From positions 1-50,252 of the forward strand of contig CAYYJS010000022.1 in assembly GCA_964472315.1 (NCBI GenBank): a stretch of DNA of 50,252 nt. Direction: 5' to 3'. Of this stretch, positions 7,887 through 17,074 are shown piece by piece. Every line of letters starts with the position of its first letter. Positions within the stretch are counted from its first letter, which is position 1. This stretch comes from CAYYJS01 sp964472315 (GTDB taxonomy: Bacteria; Verrucomicrobiota; Kiritimatiellia; UBA8416). The notes beneath the pieces were generated by a model. That model worked only from the letters and a program-made list of their open reading frames with translations, was not told where the DNA came from and ran no database searches. The translations under genes were made by a program, and so were the position numbers.

Positions 7887-10199
7887 ATGGACAGAAGTCG
7901 AAACAGTATGGTTCGGGTTGTCGCCATCGGCATGGCGCTCACGGCCGGCGCCGCGTTCGCCTACGAGCAACCGCGGCCCAGGTATATCATCGCCGAGGTG
8001 ACGTGGCGCGATCCGCGGGGCGGCACGAACCGGACCGACATCGGACAGATGTGGTTCGGCGACCTGCCGATCGTCGAGAATGGACGCACGCGCGGGTTCG
8101 GCCGTCTCGGTTACTATGACGGCATCAAGTGGTTCGTTCCCGACAATACGGGCGATGTGTGGATCGCCCGGATGCCCGAGGTGGCCGCGCCGCCGACGTT
8201 CCTTCTTCACGACTACCTTGGAGAAAAGGAGATCGTGCCGGCCTTCACATCGATCGACGTAGTGCGAACCGAAAGCGCGGTACTGGATCGTTTGATGGAC
8301 GAAACGGCGAAGGACATTGCGCGGGGCGGTACGGGCGGCGATTCCGCGTGGCTGGAAGAGGTGACACTCGACGGGACGGAGAGTCGCCCCGCGTCCGTGC
8401 TGCCGGAGGCGTCCGGCGGCAAGGGGCGAGCGCCCGCCGCCGGCGGCGGAGCGCCCGCGCCGTTACGGTTCGCGACCGACGGCGATATCGGCGTCGCATC
8501 GATCGCGGTCACGAGCCTCGTGCGGATCGCGTTCCTGGAAGCATCCGACGGACTCAAGCGCGAGAAATTCGTGGGCCGCTACGTCGAGTTCAGTCAAAGC
8601 GCCGCCGGCGATGCGGGACGCGTGCAGGTCAAAGCGGCCACCTTTTTCGGCGGCGCCGACGGCAACGAACAATTTGTCGACGGCGGTTTCCTCGCGGACG
8701 GGGCGATCATGCTGGCGGCGAACTTCACGAACCTTGGGTTCGTGACGTCGGCGCCCGTCGAGCCATTGGGCGTCGATCCCGCGGCGGACGCCTATCCGGC
8801 GACCGAGGTTGTCGACGGCCGCGGCCGCAAGCGGCTGGACGAGCCGCGGCGCACGGGTACGCTGGCCTTCTTCAGCGACGACTTGCGCCGGCTCACGCGC
8901 GTCGTGCGCCTTGCCTGGGGGAGCGGGACCATCGAGCGCGTCCTTCAGGCCGCGGACGGCGCCCTGTACCTGTACGGCACCGTCGGTCCGCATTTTGACG
9001 CCGGGATGGGCGGCTTCCGTCGGTTGCCCGATGTCGACAACCCCGAAGCGGTGGCGTATGCGGCGGAAAAGAAACAGGTCCCCGGACCGGATACCTACGT
9101 ATTGAAGCTCATGCCCGGTGGGCGTGCGGTGGCGTGGGCGATGCGTTTCAAGCACAGCCGTGTGAACTTGTTCGTCCTTCCCGATGGACGGTTGCTGGCC
9201 CGTCGGGGCGACGGGCTTTACTTCGTGACTCCCGAGGGCGAGGTTGCGCCGGGGCCGCGTTTGGAGATCACCGGCGGCAACATGGCCGTCGATCCCCGCA
9301 CGGGCGACATGTATTTCGGTGGCAGCTACCGTTCCGCGACGGGCCTCGAACCGTATGTCAACCCGTACCTGTACAAGGTCTCGGCGGACGGCCGGCAGGC
9401 GTGGACGGCGTACGGCTGGAGCGGTCCGATCGTGGGCGTGGAGCGGTTTCGACTGGTGGCCGATTCGGCCGTCACGGGCATTCGCGTTGCCGAGTCCGGC
9501 GACCTGACGGTGACGGGGTGGTCGGACGGCGGGAACACCGTGCTTTCGCAGCAGCCGTATGACCTGCGGCGCATGGCGCCGGGTGGCGGCTTCGCGAGCT
9601 CGGTCTGGGGCGCCACGGGCGGATTGACCGTCCGGATCGCCCACATCATCCACATGCATCGCGACACGATGGAGGTCGACTACTGCACCAAGTATGTCTC
9701 CTACCTGCCGCCCAGCGATGTCCCGACGCTGGTCAACATCTACGACTACTATGGCCTTCCCAACGGGGACGTGGCGATCACCGGAGGCTCGGCCACGGGG
9801 TATATCGAGACGCACGATGCCTGGGTCCAGCCGTGGTATATCCAATATCGGACGAACCCGTACGCGGAGGCCAAGGGTGGGACGTTCTTCACGCTCTTCG
9901 CGCCTGGGTTCAACAAGCCGCGCATGGCCACGCGGACGCCGGGCGTATCCGGCGGGCGGTTGGCCGGACGCGGCAACCTGCTGTTGCTTTACTGTGGCGC
10001 GACCGGAGGAGGGGCGCCGCCGGCGCGACCGTATGGGACGCATCTGACGCCGATCGTGAAGCACGCCGTGCAACCGGCGAATGCGGGCGGATTGGATGGG
10101 TATGCCATGTTGATCGACACCCAGGGCGAACCGAACCCGCCGACGATCCCCGACTGGACCTGGGGCGAACGTGCGAACAAGGGGAGGACACGGCGATGA
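7887..10199 (+). CDS. Large exported protein of unknown function, possible beta-propeller
   Basis: A 770-residue protein with a Sec-type signal peptide: a basic start, the hydrophobic stretch VVAIGMALTAGAAFAY, and probable cleavage after AFA near residue 25. No known domain was recognised. A Gly/Ala/Pro linker at about 165-195 separates an N-terminal part from a longer region with recurring strand-and-turn segments (FVLPDGRLLARRGDGLYFVTPEGE, GGNMAVDPRTGDMYFGG, SGDLTVTGWSDGG, NGDVAITGGSATG), a pattern seen in propeller proteins. It contains few cysteines. GGAGG lies 6 bases before the ATG. Its stop overlaps the start of the next exported protein, so the two are translationally coupled and probably work together at or beyond the cell envelope. 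Confidence 0.7.
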   Translation: MDRSRNSMVRVVAIGMALTAGAAFAYEQPRPRYIIAEVTWRDPRGGTNRTDIGQMWFGDLPIVENGRTRGFGRLGYYDGIKWFVPDNTGDVWIARMPEVAAPPTFLLHDYLGEKEIVPAFTSIDVVRTESAVLDRLMDETAKDIARGGTGGDSAWLEEVTLDGTESRPASVLPEASGGKGRAPAAGGGAPAPLRFATDGDIGVASIAVTSLVRIAFLEASDGLKREKFVGRYVEFSQSAAGDAGRVQVKAATFFGGADGNEQFVDGGFLADGAIMLAANFTNLGFVTSAPVEPLGVDPAADAYPATEVVDGRGRKRLDEPRRTGTLAFFSDDLRRLTRVVRLAWGSGTIERVLQAADGALYLYGTVGPHFDAGMGGFRRLPDVDNPEAVAYAAEKKQVPGPDTYVLKLMPGGRAVAWAMRFKHSRVNLFVLPDGRLLARRGDGLYFVTPEGEVAPGPRLEITGGNMAVDPRTGDMYFGGSYRSATGLEPYVNPYLYKVSADGRQAWTAYGWSGPIVGVERFRLVADSAVTGIRVAESGDLTVTGWSDGGNTVLSQQPYDLRRMAPGGGFASSVWGATGGLTVRIAHIIHMHRDTMEVDYCTKYVSYLPPSDVPTLVNIYDYYGLPNGDVAITGGSATGYIETHDAWVQPWYIQYRTNPYAEAKGGTFFTLFAPGFNKPRMATRTPGVSGGRLAGRGNLLLLYCGATGGGAPPARPYGTHLTPIVKHAVQPANAGGLDGYAMLIDTQGEPNPPTIPDWTWGERANKGRTRR

Positions 10200-10951
10200 G
10201 GCGACGCCTACCATGGGCTCTGTTGTGCGCGGCGTTGACGGCGGTCGCCTGGACTGCTGGTCGGGCTGCCGATGCGGGCGCGGCGAAACCGACGGCCGAG
10301 ATCGTCGCCAACGCGCGCGGCGTGTTCGACATGGCGAAGAACCCGCGACCCTATGCCGTCTGTCTCATCCTCGACCAGGACGGGAACCGCTATCCCAGTT
10401 TCTGGTGCGGCGCGAACGAGGGTGGGGAAGTGACGTTCAACGGGCGGATGGACTTCCTGGACGAAAGCATTCAGCTCGGGCACAAGGGCGCCTTCACGTT
10501 GTTGATCACGAATGCGGCTCACAAGAAGGGGATGGAAGCGATCGTGCCGGGCGGTGTCTGGGTCGACGGACTGCGGGATCGGAAGTTCCGGATCGCGGTC
10601 GAGCGCATCACGGACGCGAAGTACCTGGGGCTTGTGCCGATCAGGATGGCCACCGGGCATGGCATGACCGTCGCGAACAATCTCGTGCGTTTCCAGGTGG
10701 CGATCGCCGGAACCGTGAGCGTCGGGGACCGCCGTTCGCCGTTCGCCGGCACGGCGATGCTCGGGTTCATGGACGGCACGCCGGCGTTCACGCTGGAAGC
10801 CGAGTTCGCGTTTCCGGGCGAGGCGCTCGGATTGCCCGGCGAGACGGGCCGCGGGATCAAGGCGACGCTGCACGCGAGTTCGGCGCCGAGCGCGAAGATG
10901 CCCGAGGCGCTCGATGGCGACGGCGGCGGTATCAAGCTGCTCGACCTGTAG
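10196..10951 (+). CDS. Exported protein of unknown function, partner of the upstream gene
   Basis: This 251-residue product begins MRRRLPWALLCAALTAVAW and has a probable signal peptidase site near AGRAADA (about residue 25). The mature part is unfamiliar. It is predicted to be mainly beta, with ARGVFDMAKNPRPYAVCLILDQDGNRYPSFWCG near its start, which includes two cysteines that might pair. The ATG sits in the ATGA overlap with the stop of the preceding gene, and GGGGAGG lies upstream inside that gene. The downstream GH4 glycosidase follows after 35 bases and may belong to the same transcript. I cannot assign a function. Confidence 0.7.
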   Translation: MRRRLPWALLCAALTAVAWTAGRAADAGAAKPTAEIVANARGVFDMAKNPRPYAVCLILDQDGNRYPSFWCGANEGGEVTFNGRMDFLDESIQLGHKGAFTLLITNAAHKKGMEAIVPGGVWVDGLRDRKFRIAVERITDAKYLGLVPIRMATGHGMTVANNLVRFQVAIAGTVSVGDRRSPFAGTAMLGFMDGTPAFTLEAEFAFPGEALGLPGETGRGIKATLHASSAPSAKMPEALDGDGGGIKLLDL

Positions 10952-10986
10952 CGCCTGAGGCGCATAACACAGATGGGGAAGTAACA

Positions 10987-12375
10987 ATGAGCAAGCGATC
11001 GCATCCCAAAGTGGTGGTCATCGGCGCCGGCAGCCTGTTCTTCGGACGGCAGGCGATCTGGCAGATGGTCTATTCGCCGCATCTCAGGGGCGGGACGCTG
11101 GCGCTCGTGGATACGGACGCCGCGAACCTCGGGCGCATGGCGGCCCTGGCGCGCAAGTTGGTGGCGCACGAGAAGTCGCCGCTCACGATCGAGGCGTCCG
11201 ACAAGGCCGCCGACGTCCTGCGCGACGCCGATTTCGTCGTGCTCAGTTTCGCGGACCGTTCCGCCCGCTTCCGGGACATCGATTGCCGGGTGGCGGCCAA
11301 GTATGGCGTCCGCATGTGCAGCGGCGACACGATCGGACCGGGCGGCATCTTCCGGACGCTGCGGGAATTTCCCGTGATCGTGCGGTATGCGCGCGAGATC
11401 GAGAAGCTCTGTCCGGAGGCTTGGGTGATCAACTACATCAACCCCACCGCGACACACGGGTTGGGGCTGCGGCTGTACGCGCCGAAGCTGAAGAGCTTTG
11501 CGCTGTGCGACGGGTTGCACATGCCGCGGGTGAAGACGGGCTATGCCAAGCGGGCCGGGTTGGTCGCCACGGATGCCGAATGGACGGCCGAGATGGACCG
11601 CCGGTTCGATTTCCGCATCGCCGGCCCGAACCACTTCACGTGGCTGCTGAAGGCCGACTACGACGGTCGGGACATGGCCCCGGTCATCGCCGAGAATCTG
11701 CGGCTCAAGGCGGCGGCGGAAACGGACGGTGGCGACACGGGGGCCAAGGCCAGGCACAACGATGCCATCGGGTACGAGCTGTACGAGTTGTTCGGCAGGA
11801 TCCCCACCTGCGTCGGCCACACCAAGGAATATGTCCGGTTCTGGCAGGGCCTTGGCAGGACGCCCGAGCGGATTCCCCCGCTGGAGATCTGGAACGTCGA
11901 GGAACGCTACCAGCGGCATGCGGACATGTGGAAGCAGGTTGAAGGGTTCATCGACGGCAAGACCCCGATGGCACAGTACAAGGCCGCGCTCGGGCCGGAC
12001 CACGCCACGGACATCATCGAGGCCATGTGGGCCGGACTGCCCAGACCGTTCTTTATCAACACGGCGAACCGCGGCAGCGTGCCGAACATGCCGGACGACG
12101 CGTTCCTGGAACTTCTGTGCGATGTATCCATGGACGGTCCCAAGCCGCGTCCGGTCGGTCCCGCGCCGGTTGGATTGCGGGGACTGTGGCAGCAGGTGCT
12201 GGACAGTCACGAGCTGGCCGCGCGCGCGGCGATCGAGGGCGATCGCGATCTGCTGTTGCGCGCGTTTCTGTGCGATCCGATGGTCTCCTGTCCCGCCGAC
12301 AGCCGGGCCATGATTGCCGAACTGCTGGAAGCCGAGCGCGACGTATTGCCGTCGTACTGGGGCCAGGTCCGCTGA
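10987..12375 (+). CDS. GH4 family NAD/Mn-dependent glycosidase
   Basis: A 462-residue GH4 enzyme. This family hydrolyses glycosides through an NAD-dependent oxidation and elimination mechanism with a divalent metal. The Rossmann start KVVVIGAGSLFFG binds NAD. The motifs YGVRMCSGDTIGPGGIFRT, VINYINPTATHG, FALCDGLH and AGPNHFTWLLK match the GH4 pattern, with the Cys of ALCDG and the His of GPNHF as likely metal ligands. The sequence departs from MelA-type alpha-galactosidases (MCSGD in place of QTIAD, CDGLH in place of CHSVQ), so the substrate may be another alpha- or beta-glycoside or a glucuronide. It is a distant paralogue of the GH4 gene at 44884. GGGGAAG precedes the ATG. The product is cytoplasmic. 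Confidence 0.85.
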   Translation: MSKRSHPKVVVIGAGSLFFGRQAIWQMVYSPHLRGGTLALVDTDAANLGRMAALARKLVAHEKSPLTIEASDKAADVLRDADFVVLSFADRSARFRDIDCRVAAKYGVRMCSGDTIGPGGIFRTLREFPVIVRYAREIEKLCPEAWVINYINPTATHGLGLRLYAPKLKSFALCDGLHMPRVKTGYAKRAGLVATDAEWTAEMDRRFDFRIAGPNHFTWLLKADYDGRDMAPVIAENLRLKAAAETDGGDTGAKARHNDAIGYELYELFGRIPTCVGHTKEYVRFWQGLGRTPERIPPLEIWNVEERYQRHADMWKQVEGFIDGKTPMAQYKAALGPDHATDIIEAMWAGLPRPFFINTANRGSVPNMPDDAFLELLCDVSMDGPKPRPVGPAPVGLRGLWQQVLDSHELAARAAIEGDRDLLLRAFLCDPMVSCPADSRAMIAELLEAERDVLPSYWGQVR

Positions 12376-12497
12376 ACGCTCGTGCTTGGCGACGGTCAGG
12401 CACGCACCGGCGAGCGGGGCAGAGCCGTGCGGCGCCGCGGCGCCGCGCTCGATCGCGTACCTGGCGAACCGATGGAATGAGCCGAGCCGGCGTCGGC

Positions 12498-12752
12498 TTA
12501 GCGGCAGCAGCCTTCATCCAGCATCTGGCTGACGGTGATGCCCAGGTGTTTTGACACGTTGTCGAGGTTCCGGGCGGACGGGAATCGAAGCCCGCGTTCC
12601 CACTGGCTGATCACCGAGATGCTGACCTTCAGATCCTTTGCCACCTTGGCCAGCGTGAGGCCCTGCGCCGCGCGCCACGCATGCAGGTTCTCCGCCAGAA
12701 TCATGCCCACGGCCTTCCGTTTCGCCTTCTTAACCGTCGTGTTCTTCGCCAT
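12498..12752 (-). CDS. Small XRE-family helix-turn-helix regulator
   Basis: An 84-residue DNA-binding protein. A basic N-terminus (NTTVKKAKRKAVG) precedes one Cro/CI-type HTH at about residues 18-75: LHAWRAAQGLTLAKVAKDL, then VSISVISQWERGLRFPSARNL with the typical recognition-helix SxxSQWERG signature, then LDNVSKHLGITVSQML. The protein ends in DEGCCR. No sensor or oligomerisation domain is present, so it probably acts as a simple repressor or as the DNA-binding partner of another protein; no toxin gene lies beside it. It is transcribed divergently from thrS, and the intergenic region could contain its operator. The 122 bases to the end of the GH4 gene hold only a weak AGCCGA/TCGGCT hairpin without a T tract. 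Confidence 0.8.
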   Translation of the reverse strand: MAKNTTVKKAKRKAVGMILAENLHAWRAAQGLTLAKVAKDLKVSISVISQWERGLRFPSARNLDNVSKHLGITVSQMLDEGCCR

Positions 12753-12820
12753 GTGTCATCCCGTCCTTTCCGTATGAAACCACCCATCGCCAACCATGCC
12801 CGTTTCACGAGCCCGGATTC

Positions 12821-12849
12821 AGACTAGCGACGAACGATCAGAATGTAAA
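12821..12849 (-). promoter_or_regulatory. Predicted promoter of the XRE gene
   Basis: On the minus strand, TTTACA (plus 12844-12849) and TAGTCT (plus 12821-12826) are spaced by 17 bases. The start would be near 12814, giving an untranslated leader of about 60 bases. Its proximity to the divergent thrS promoter means a repressor bound between them could affect both. Confidence 0.55.
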
Positions 12850-12927
12850 GCGTATCGTACGCCCCTGGACAGGTCAGCCCCTCATGTCCGCAAGATGCGT
12901 TTGCCCTGGGGCCGCCGCAAAGCGGGA

Positions 12928-12956
12928 TTGACAGGGTGGGGCAAAAGCCATAGGTT
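12928..12956 (+). promoter_or_regulatory. Predicted thrS promoter
   Basis: A consensus -35 TTGACA (12928-12933) is followed after 17 bases by TAGGTT (12951-12956). Transcription near 12963 gives a leader of about 40 bases before the GTG start. That is too short for a T-box or a typical threonine attenuator, so thrS is either constitutive or controlled at translation. Confidence 0.65.
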
Positions 12957-13002
12957 GCGCACCGCTCGACATCCGATGGCAGCGTAGTTGGCGGAGGCGA
13001 TA

Positions 13003-14712
<1,710 letters not shown>

Positions 14713-14728
14713 ACACAGGAGGTTAACT

Positions 14729-15253
14729 ATTCGCTCGTTTATCAGAGTCAATCACAAGATTCGCGTTCCCAAGGTTCGGTGTACGGGTGTCGACGGGGCG
14801 ATGTTGGGGGTATTGGAAACGCGGCAGGCGTTGCAGCTTGCCCAGCAGCAGGGGCTCGACCTGGTCGAGATTTCGCCGAATGCCGATCCGCCGGTGTGCC
14901 GGATCATGGATTTCGGAAAGTTCCGGTACGATCAGAGCCGCAAGGAGCGCCAGCAGCGCAAGAACCAGCAGCATGGCACCGTGAAGGAAGTCAAGTTCCG
15001 CCCCGGCGTCGACGACCACGATTACGAGACGAAGGTCAACCATCTGCGCGAGTTTCTGCAGAAGGGCCATAAGGTCAAGGTGACACTGATGTTCCGCGGA
15101 CGCGAGAATGCCCATCGGGAGCTGGGTTTTGCCGTGGTGGAGCGGGTGATCAAGGATTGCGAGGCCCTGAGCGTGGTCGATATGCCCCCGAAGCGCGTGG
15201 GTCGTACGATCGTCGCCATGTTGGGCATCCGTCCGGCAAAGGCGAAATCCTGA
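14729..15253 (+). CDS. infC: Translation initiation factor IF-3 with AUU start codon
   Basis: IF-3 binds the 30S subunit, favours correct start codons and prevents premature 50S joining. The 174-residue reading begins at ATT 14729, six bases after a perfect AGGAGG, and runs FIRVNHKIRVPKVRCTGVDG, the normal N-domain start. The first in-frame ATG (14801) would delete this conserved part. The body follows the family: LVEISPNADPPVCRIMDFGKFRYD, a basic linker KERQQRKNQQ, then KEVKFRPGVDDHDYETKV and the C-domain. IF-3 rejects AUU starts, and in E. coli this gives autoregulation; the same control is likely here. It is the second gene of the thrS-infC-rpmI-rplT cluster. Confidence 0.95.
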   Translation: MRSFIRVNHKIRVPKVRCTGVDGAMLGVLETRQALQLAQQQGLDLVEISPNADPPVCRIMDFGKFRYDQSRKERQQRKNQQHGTVKEVKFRPGVDDHDYETKVNHLREFLQKGHKVKVTLMFRGRENAHRELGFAVVERVIKDCEALSVVDMPPKRVGRTIVAMLGIRPAKAKS

Positions 15254-15368
15254 GAAATAGAACTGGACGCGCCCGGCCGTTTTAGGTAACGTGCGCGCTT
15301 TTACGTTCTGACCCGCCTGTGCGAGGGGTCTGACGCCGTGATTTCCAACGGGAAAGAACAGGTTAGGT
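15254..15368 (+). other. infC-rpmI intergenic leader
   Basis: This 115-base spacer contains a possible GACCC/GGGTC hairpin near 15310-15335. In several bacteria the region upstream of rpmI carries an L20-binding element that represses rpmI-rplT. Nothing here matches such an element well enough to name it. TTTTACG and nearby sequence do not form a convincing promoter. Confidence 0.3.
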
Positions 15369-15563
15369 ATGCCTAAGAAAAAGACAAACAAAGCGACGGC
15401 GAAACGAGTGAAGCGGACTGCCGGCGGCAAGTTCAAATTTGGACGGGCCGGGTCGGGGCATCTGCTTTCCAGCAAGACCCGCAAGCGCAAGCGCAGTTTG
15501 CGCGCGCCCGGCATCCTCAGCAAGCCGGAGTCCAAGCGTGTTGCCGAATTGCTGGCGTCGTAA
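15369..15563 (+). CDS. rpmI: 50S ribosomal protein bL35
   Basis: A 64-residue, very basic protein of the large subunit. It begins MPKKKTNKATAKRVKRTAGGKFKF, continues with a GSGHLLSSKTRKRKRSLR segment, and ends with the PGILSKPESKRVAELLAS helix, the full length and layout of the bL35 family. It lies between infC and rplT in the order found in most bacteria. A clear Shine-Dalgarno is missing (only GGTTAGGT before the ATG), so its translation may depend on leader structure or upstream translation. Confidence 0.95.
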   Translation: MPKKKTNKATAKRVKRTAGGKFKFGRAGSGHLLSSKTRKRKRSLRAPGILSKPESKRVAELLAS

Positions 15564-15596
15564 GGATCAAGCTGGTTTTCGAGGGAGGACAATCAC

Positions 15597-15953
15597 ATGC
15601 CAAGATCAACCAATGCCCCCGCTTCCCGGCAGCGTCGACGCCGCCGGCTGGAGTTGGCGAAGGGATTCAGCGGATCCCGGAGCAAGCTGCTGCGTCAGGC
15701 GACCGAAGCGGTCGACCGGGCGATGGTGCTGGCGACGGTGCACCGCAAACAGAAGAAGCGCGACTATCGGTCGTTGTGGGTAGCCCGTGTGTCGGCGGCG
15801 TGCCGTGGCAATGGGATGACTTACAGCCGGCTTATCGAAGGCCTGACGAAGGCCGGGGTGACGTTGAACCGCAAGATGCTGTCCGAGATCGCGATCCACG
15901 ATCCGGCCGGTTTCACTGGCATCGTCGAGCAGGCCAAGGCCGCGCTGGCGTAG
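15597..15953 (+). CDS. rplT: 50S ribosomal protein bL20
   Basis: A 118-residue rRNA-binding protein needed early in large-subunit assembly and often the autorepressor of its own operon. It shows the long basic helix RRRRRLELAKGFSGSRSKLLRQA, then HRKQKKRDYRSLWVARVSAACR and the globular end LTKAGVTLNRKMLSEIAIHDP. The N-terminal dozen residues (STNAPASRQ) differ from the common PRVKRGVTARAR start. GGGAGG precedes the ATG by about 10 bases. A strong intrinsic terminator follows directly, so this is probably the last gene of the thrS transcript unless there is read-through. Confidence 0.95.
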   Translation: MPRSTNAPASRQRRRRRLELAKGFSGSRSKLLRQATEAVDRAMVLATVHRKQKKRDYRSLWVARVSAACRGNGMTYSRLIEGLTKAGVTLNRKMLSEIAIHDPAGFTGIVEQAKAALA

Positions 15954-15971
15954 TCCCCGGCGAGCGAACCC

Positions 15972-16003
15972 AACGGCCATCTGCCAAGATGGCCGTTTTT
16001 TTT
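15972..16003 (+). terminator. Intrinsic terminator between rplT and pheS
   Basis: A perfect 11-bp stem (AACGGCCATCT at 15972-15982, AGATGGCCGTT at 15987-15997) with a 4-base loop runs directly into eight T residues at 15996-16003. The T tract ends 7 bases before the proposed pheS start at 16011, so any read-through transcript would carry this hairpin at the edge of the pheS initiation region. Confidence 0.9.
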
Positions 16004-16010
16004 CGTTGAG

Positions 16011-17042
16011 ATGGCGAATGGCGTTATGAACGCGACCGAGATTCAGGCGGTGAAGCGCGAGGCGTTGGATGCGGCGCGCGTCGCTGACGGTATCGAGGCC
16101 ATCGAGGCGATTCGGGTCGCGTATCTCGGCCGCAAGGGTTTTCTGCCCGGTGTCATGAAGAGCCTGGGCGGGTTGGCGCCCGACGAGCGGGCCGCCGTGG
16201 GGCGCGACGCGAATGCATTCAAGGACGAGTTGACGGCGGCATTGTCGGCGCGCAAGGAAGCGTTGGCGGCGGCCGCGGGTGGGGCGGGCGAGGCATTGGA
16301 TGTGACGTTGCCCGGGCGTTGGCCGCGCCGCGGGACGCGCCACCCGCTGTCGCAGGTGATCGAGGATGCGGTGCGCATTTTCGGTTCGCTCGGGTTCACG
16401 GTGGCCGAAGGCCCCGATATCGAGACCGGCTATCGCAACTTCGAGGCGCTCAACACGCCGCCGCATCACCCCTCGCTGGACGCGCAGGACACGTTTTGGC
16501 TGGATACGGGCGAGCTCCTGCGCACGCAGACCTCGCCGGTGCAGATACGCGTGATGGAATTGCGGCAGCCACCCGTCCGCATCGTCACGCCGGGGCGCTG
16601 TTACCGCCGCGATACGACCGACGCCACGCATAGCGCGAATTTCCACCAGATCGAGGGGCTCTACGTCGATCGCGACGTGTCGCTGGCCGACCTGAAGGGA
16701 ACGCTGGCTTACTTTGCGCGCGAAATGATGGGACCGGGCGTCGGCGTGCGGTTCCGCCCGCATTTCTTCCCCTTTACCGAGCCCAGCGTGGAATGCGACT
16801 TCTCCTGCCATGTATGCGGCGGCAAGGGGTGCCGTGTCTGCAAGAACAGCGGCTGGATCGAGATCGCCGGGGCCGGGATGGTCGATCCGCGCGTCTTCGC
16901 GAAGGTCGGGTACGACGCCCGGGCGTTTACCGGTTTCGCGTTCGGCATGGGTATCGAGCGCATCGCCATGGTGAAATTCGGTGTTCCGGACATCCGGATG
17001 TTCTACGAGAACGATGCGCGGTTCCTGGCGCAGTTCCGATGA
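16011..17042 (+). CDS. pheS: Phenylalanyl-tRNA synthetase alpha subunit
   Basis: The catalytic subunit of the tetrameric enzyme that charges tRNA-Phe. An N-terminal coiled-coil arm (about 1-90, with VAYLGRKGFLPGVMKSLG) is followed by the class II core: PGRWPRRGTRHPL, EGPDIETGYRNFEALN, LLRTQTSPVQIR, YRRDTTDATHSANFHQIEGL, FRPHFFPFTEPSVE and the motif 3 region GFAFGMGIERIAM. A four-cysteine knot (CHVCGGKGCRVC) lies at about 267-278, as in many bacterial PheS. At 343 residues it is full length. ATG 16011 and ATG 16026 are both possible; neither has a Shine-Dalgarno, which is odd given the terminator directly upstream. pheT follows after 32 bases. Confidence 0.93.
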   Translation: MANGVMNATEIQAVKREALDAARVADGIEAIEAIRVAYLGRKGFLPGVMKSLGGLAPDERAAVGRDANAFKDELTAALSARKEALAAAAGGAGEALDVTLPGRWPRRGTRHPLSQVIEDAVRIFGSLGFTVAEGPDIETGYRNFEALNTPPHHPSLDAQDTFWLDTGELLRTQTSPVQIRVMELRQPPVRIVTPGRCYRRDTTDATHSANFHQIEGLYVDRDVSLADLKGTLAYFAREMMGPGVGVRFRPHFFPFTEPSVECDFSCHVCGGKGCRVCKNSGWIEIAGAGMVDPRVFAKVGYDARAFTGFAFGMGIERIAMVKFGVPDIRMFYENDARFLAQFR

Positions 17043-17074
17043 TCGCGTGACGTGCCGACGGGGAGTGTGGACGC

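Noticed and set aside
12957..13002. T-box or threonine attenuator before thrS
   Set aside because: The predicted leader is only about 40 bases and has no antiterminator or leader peptide rich in Thr codons.
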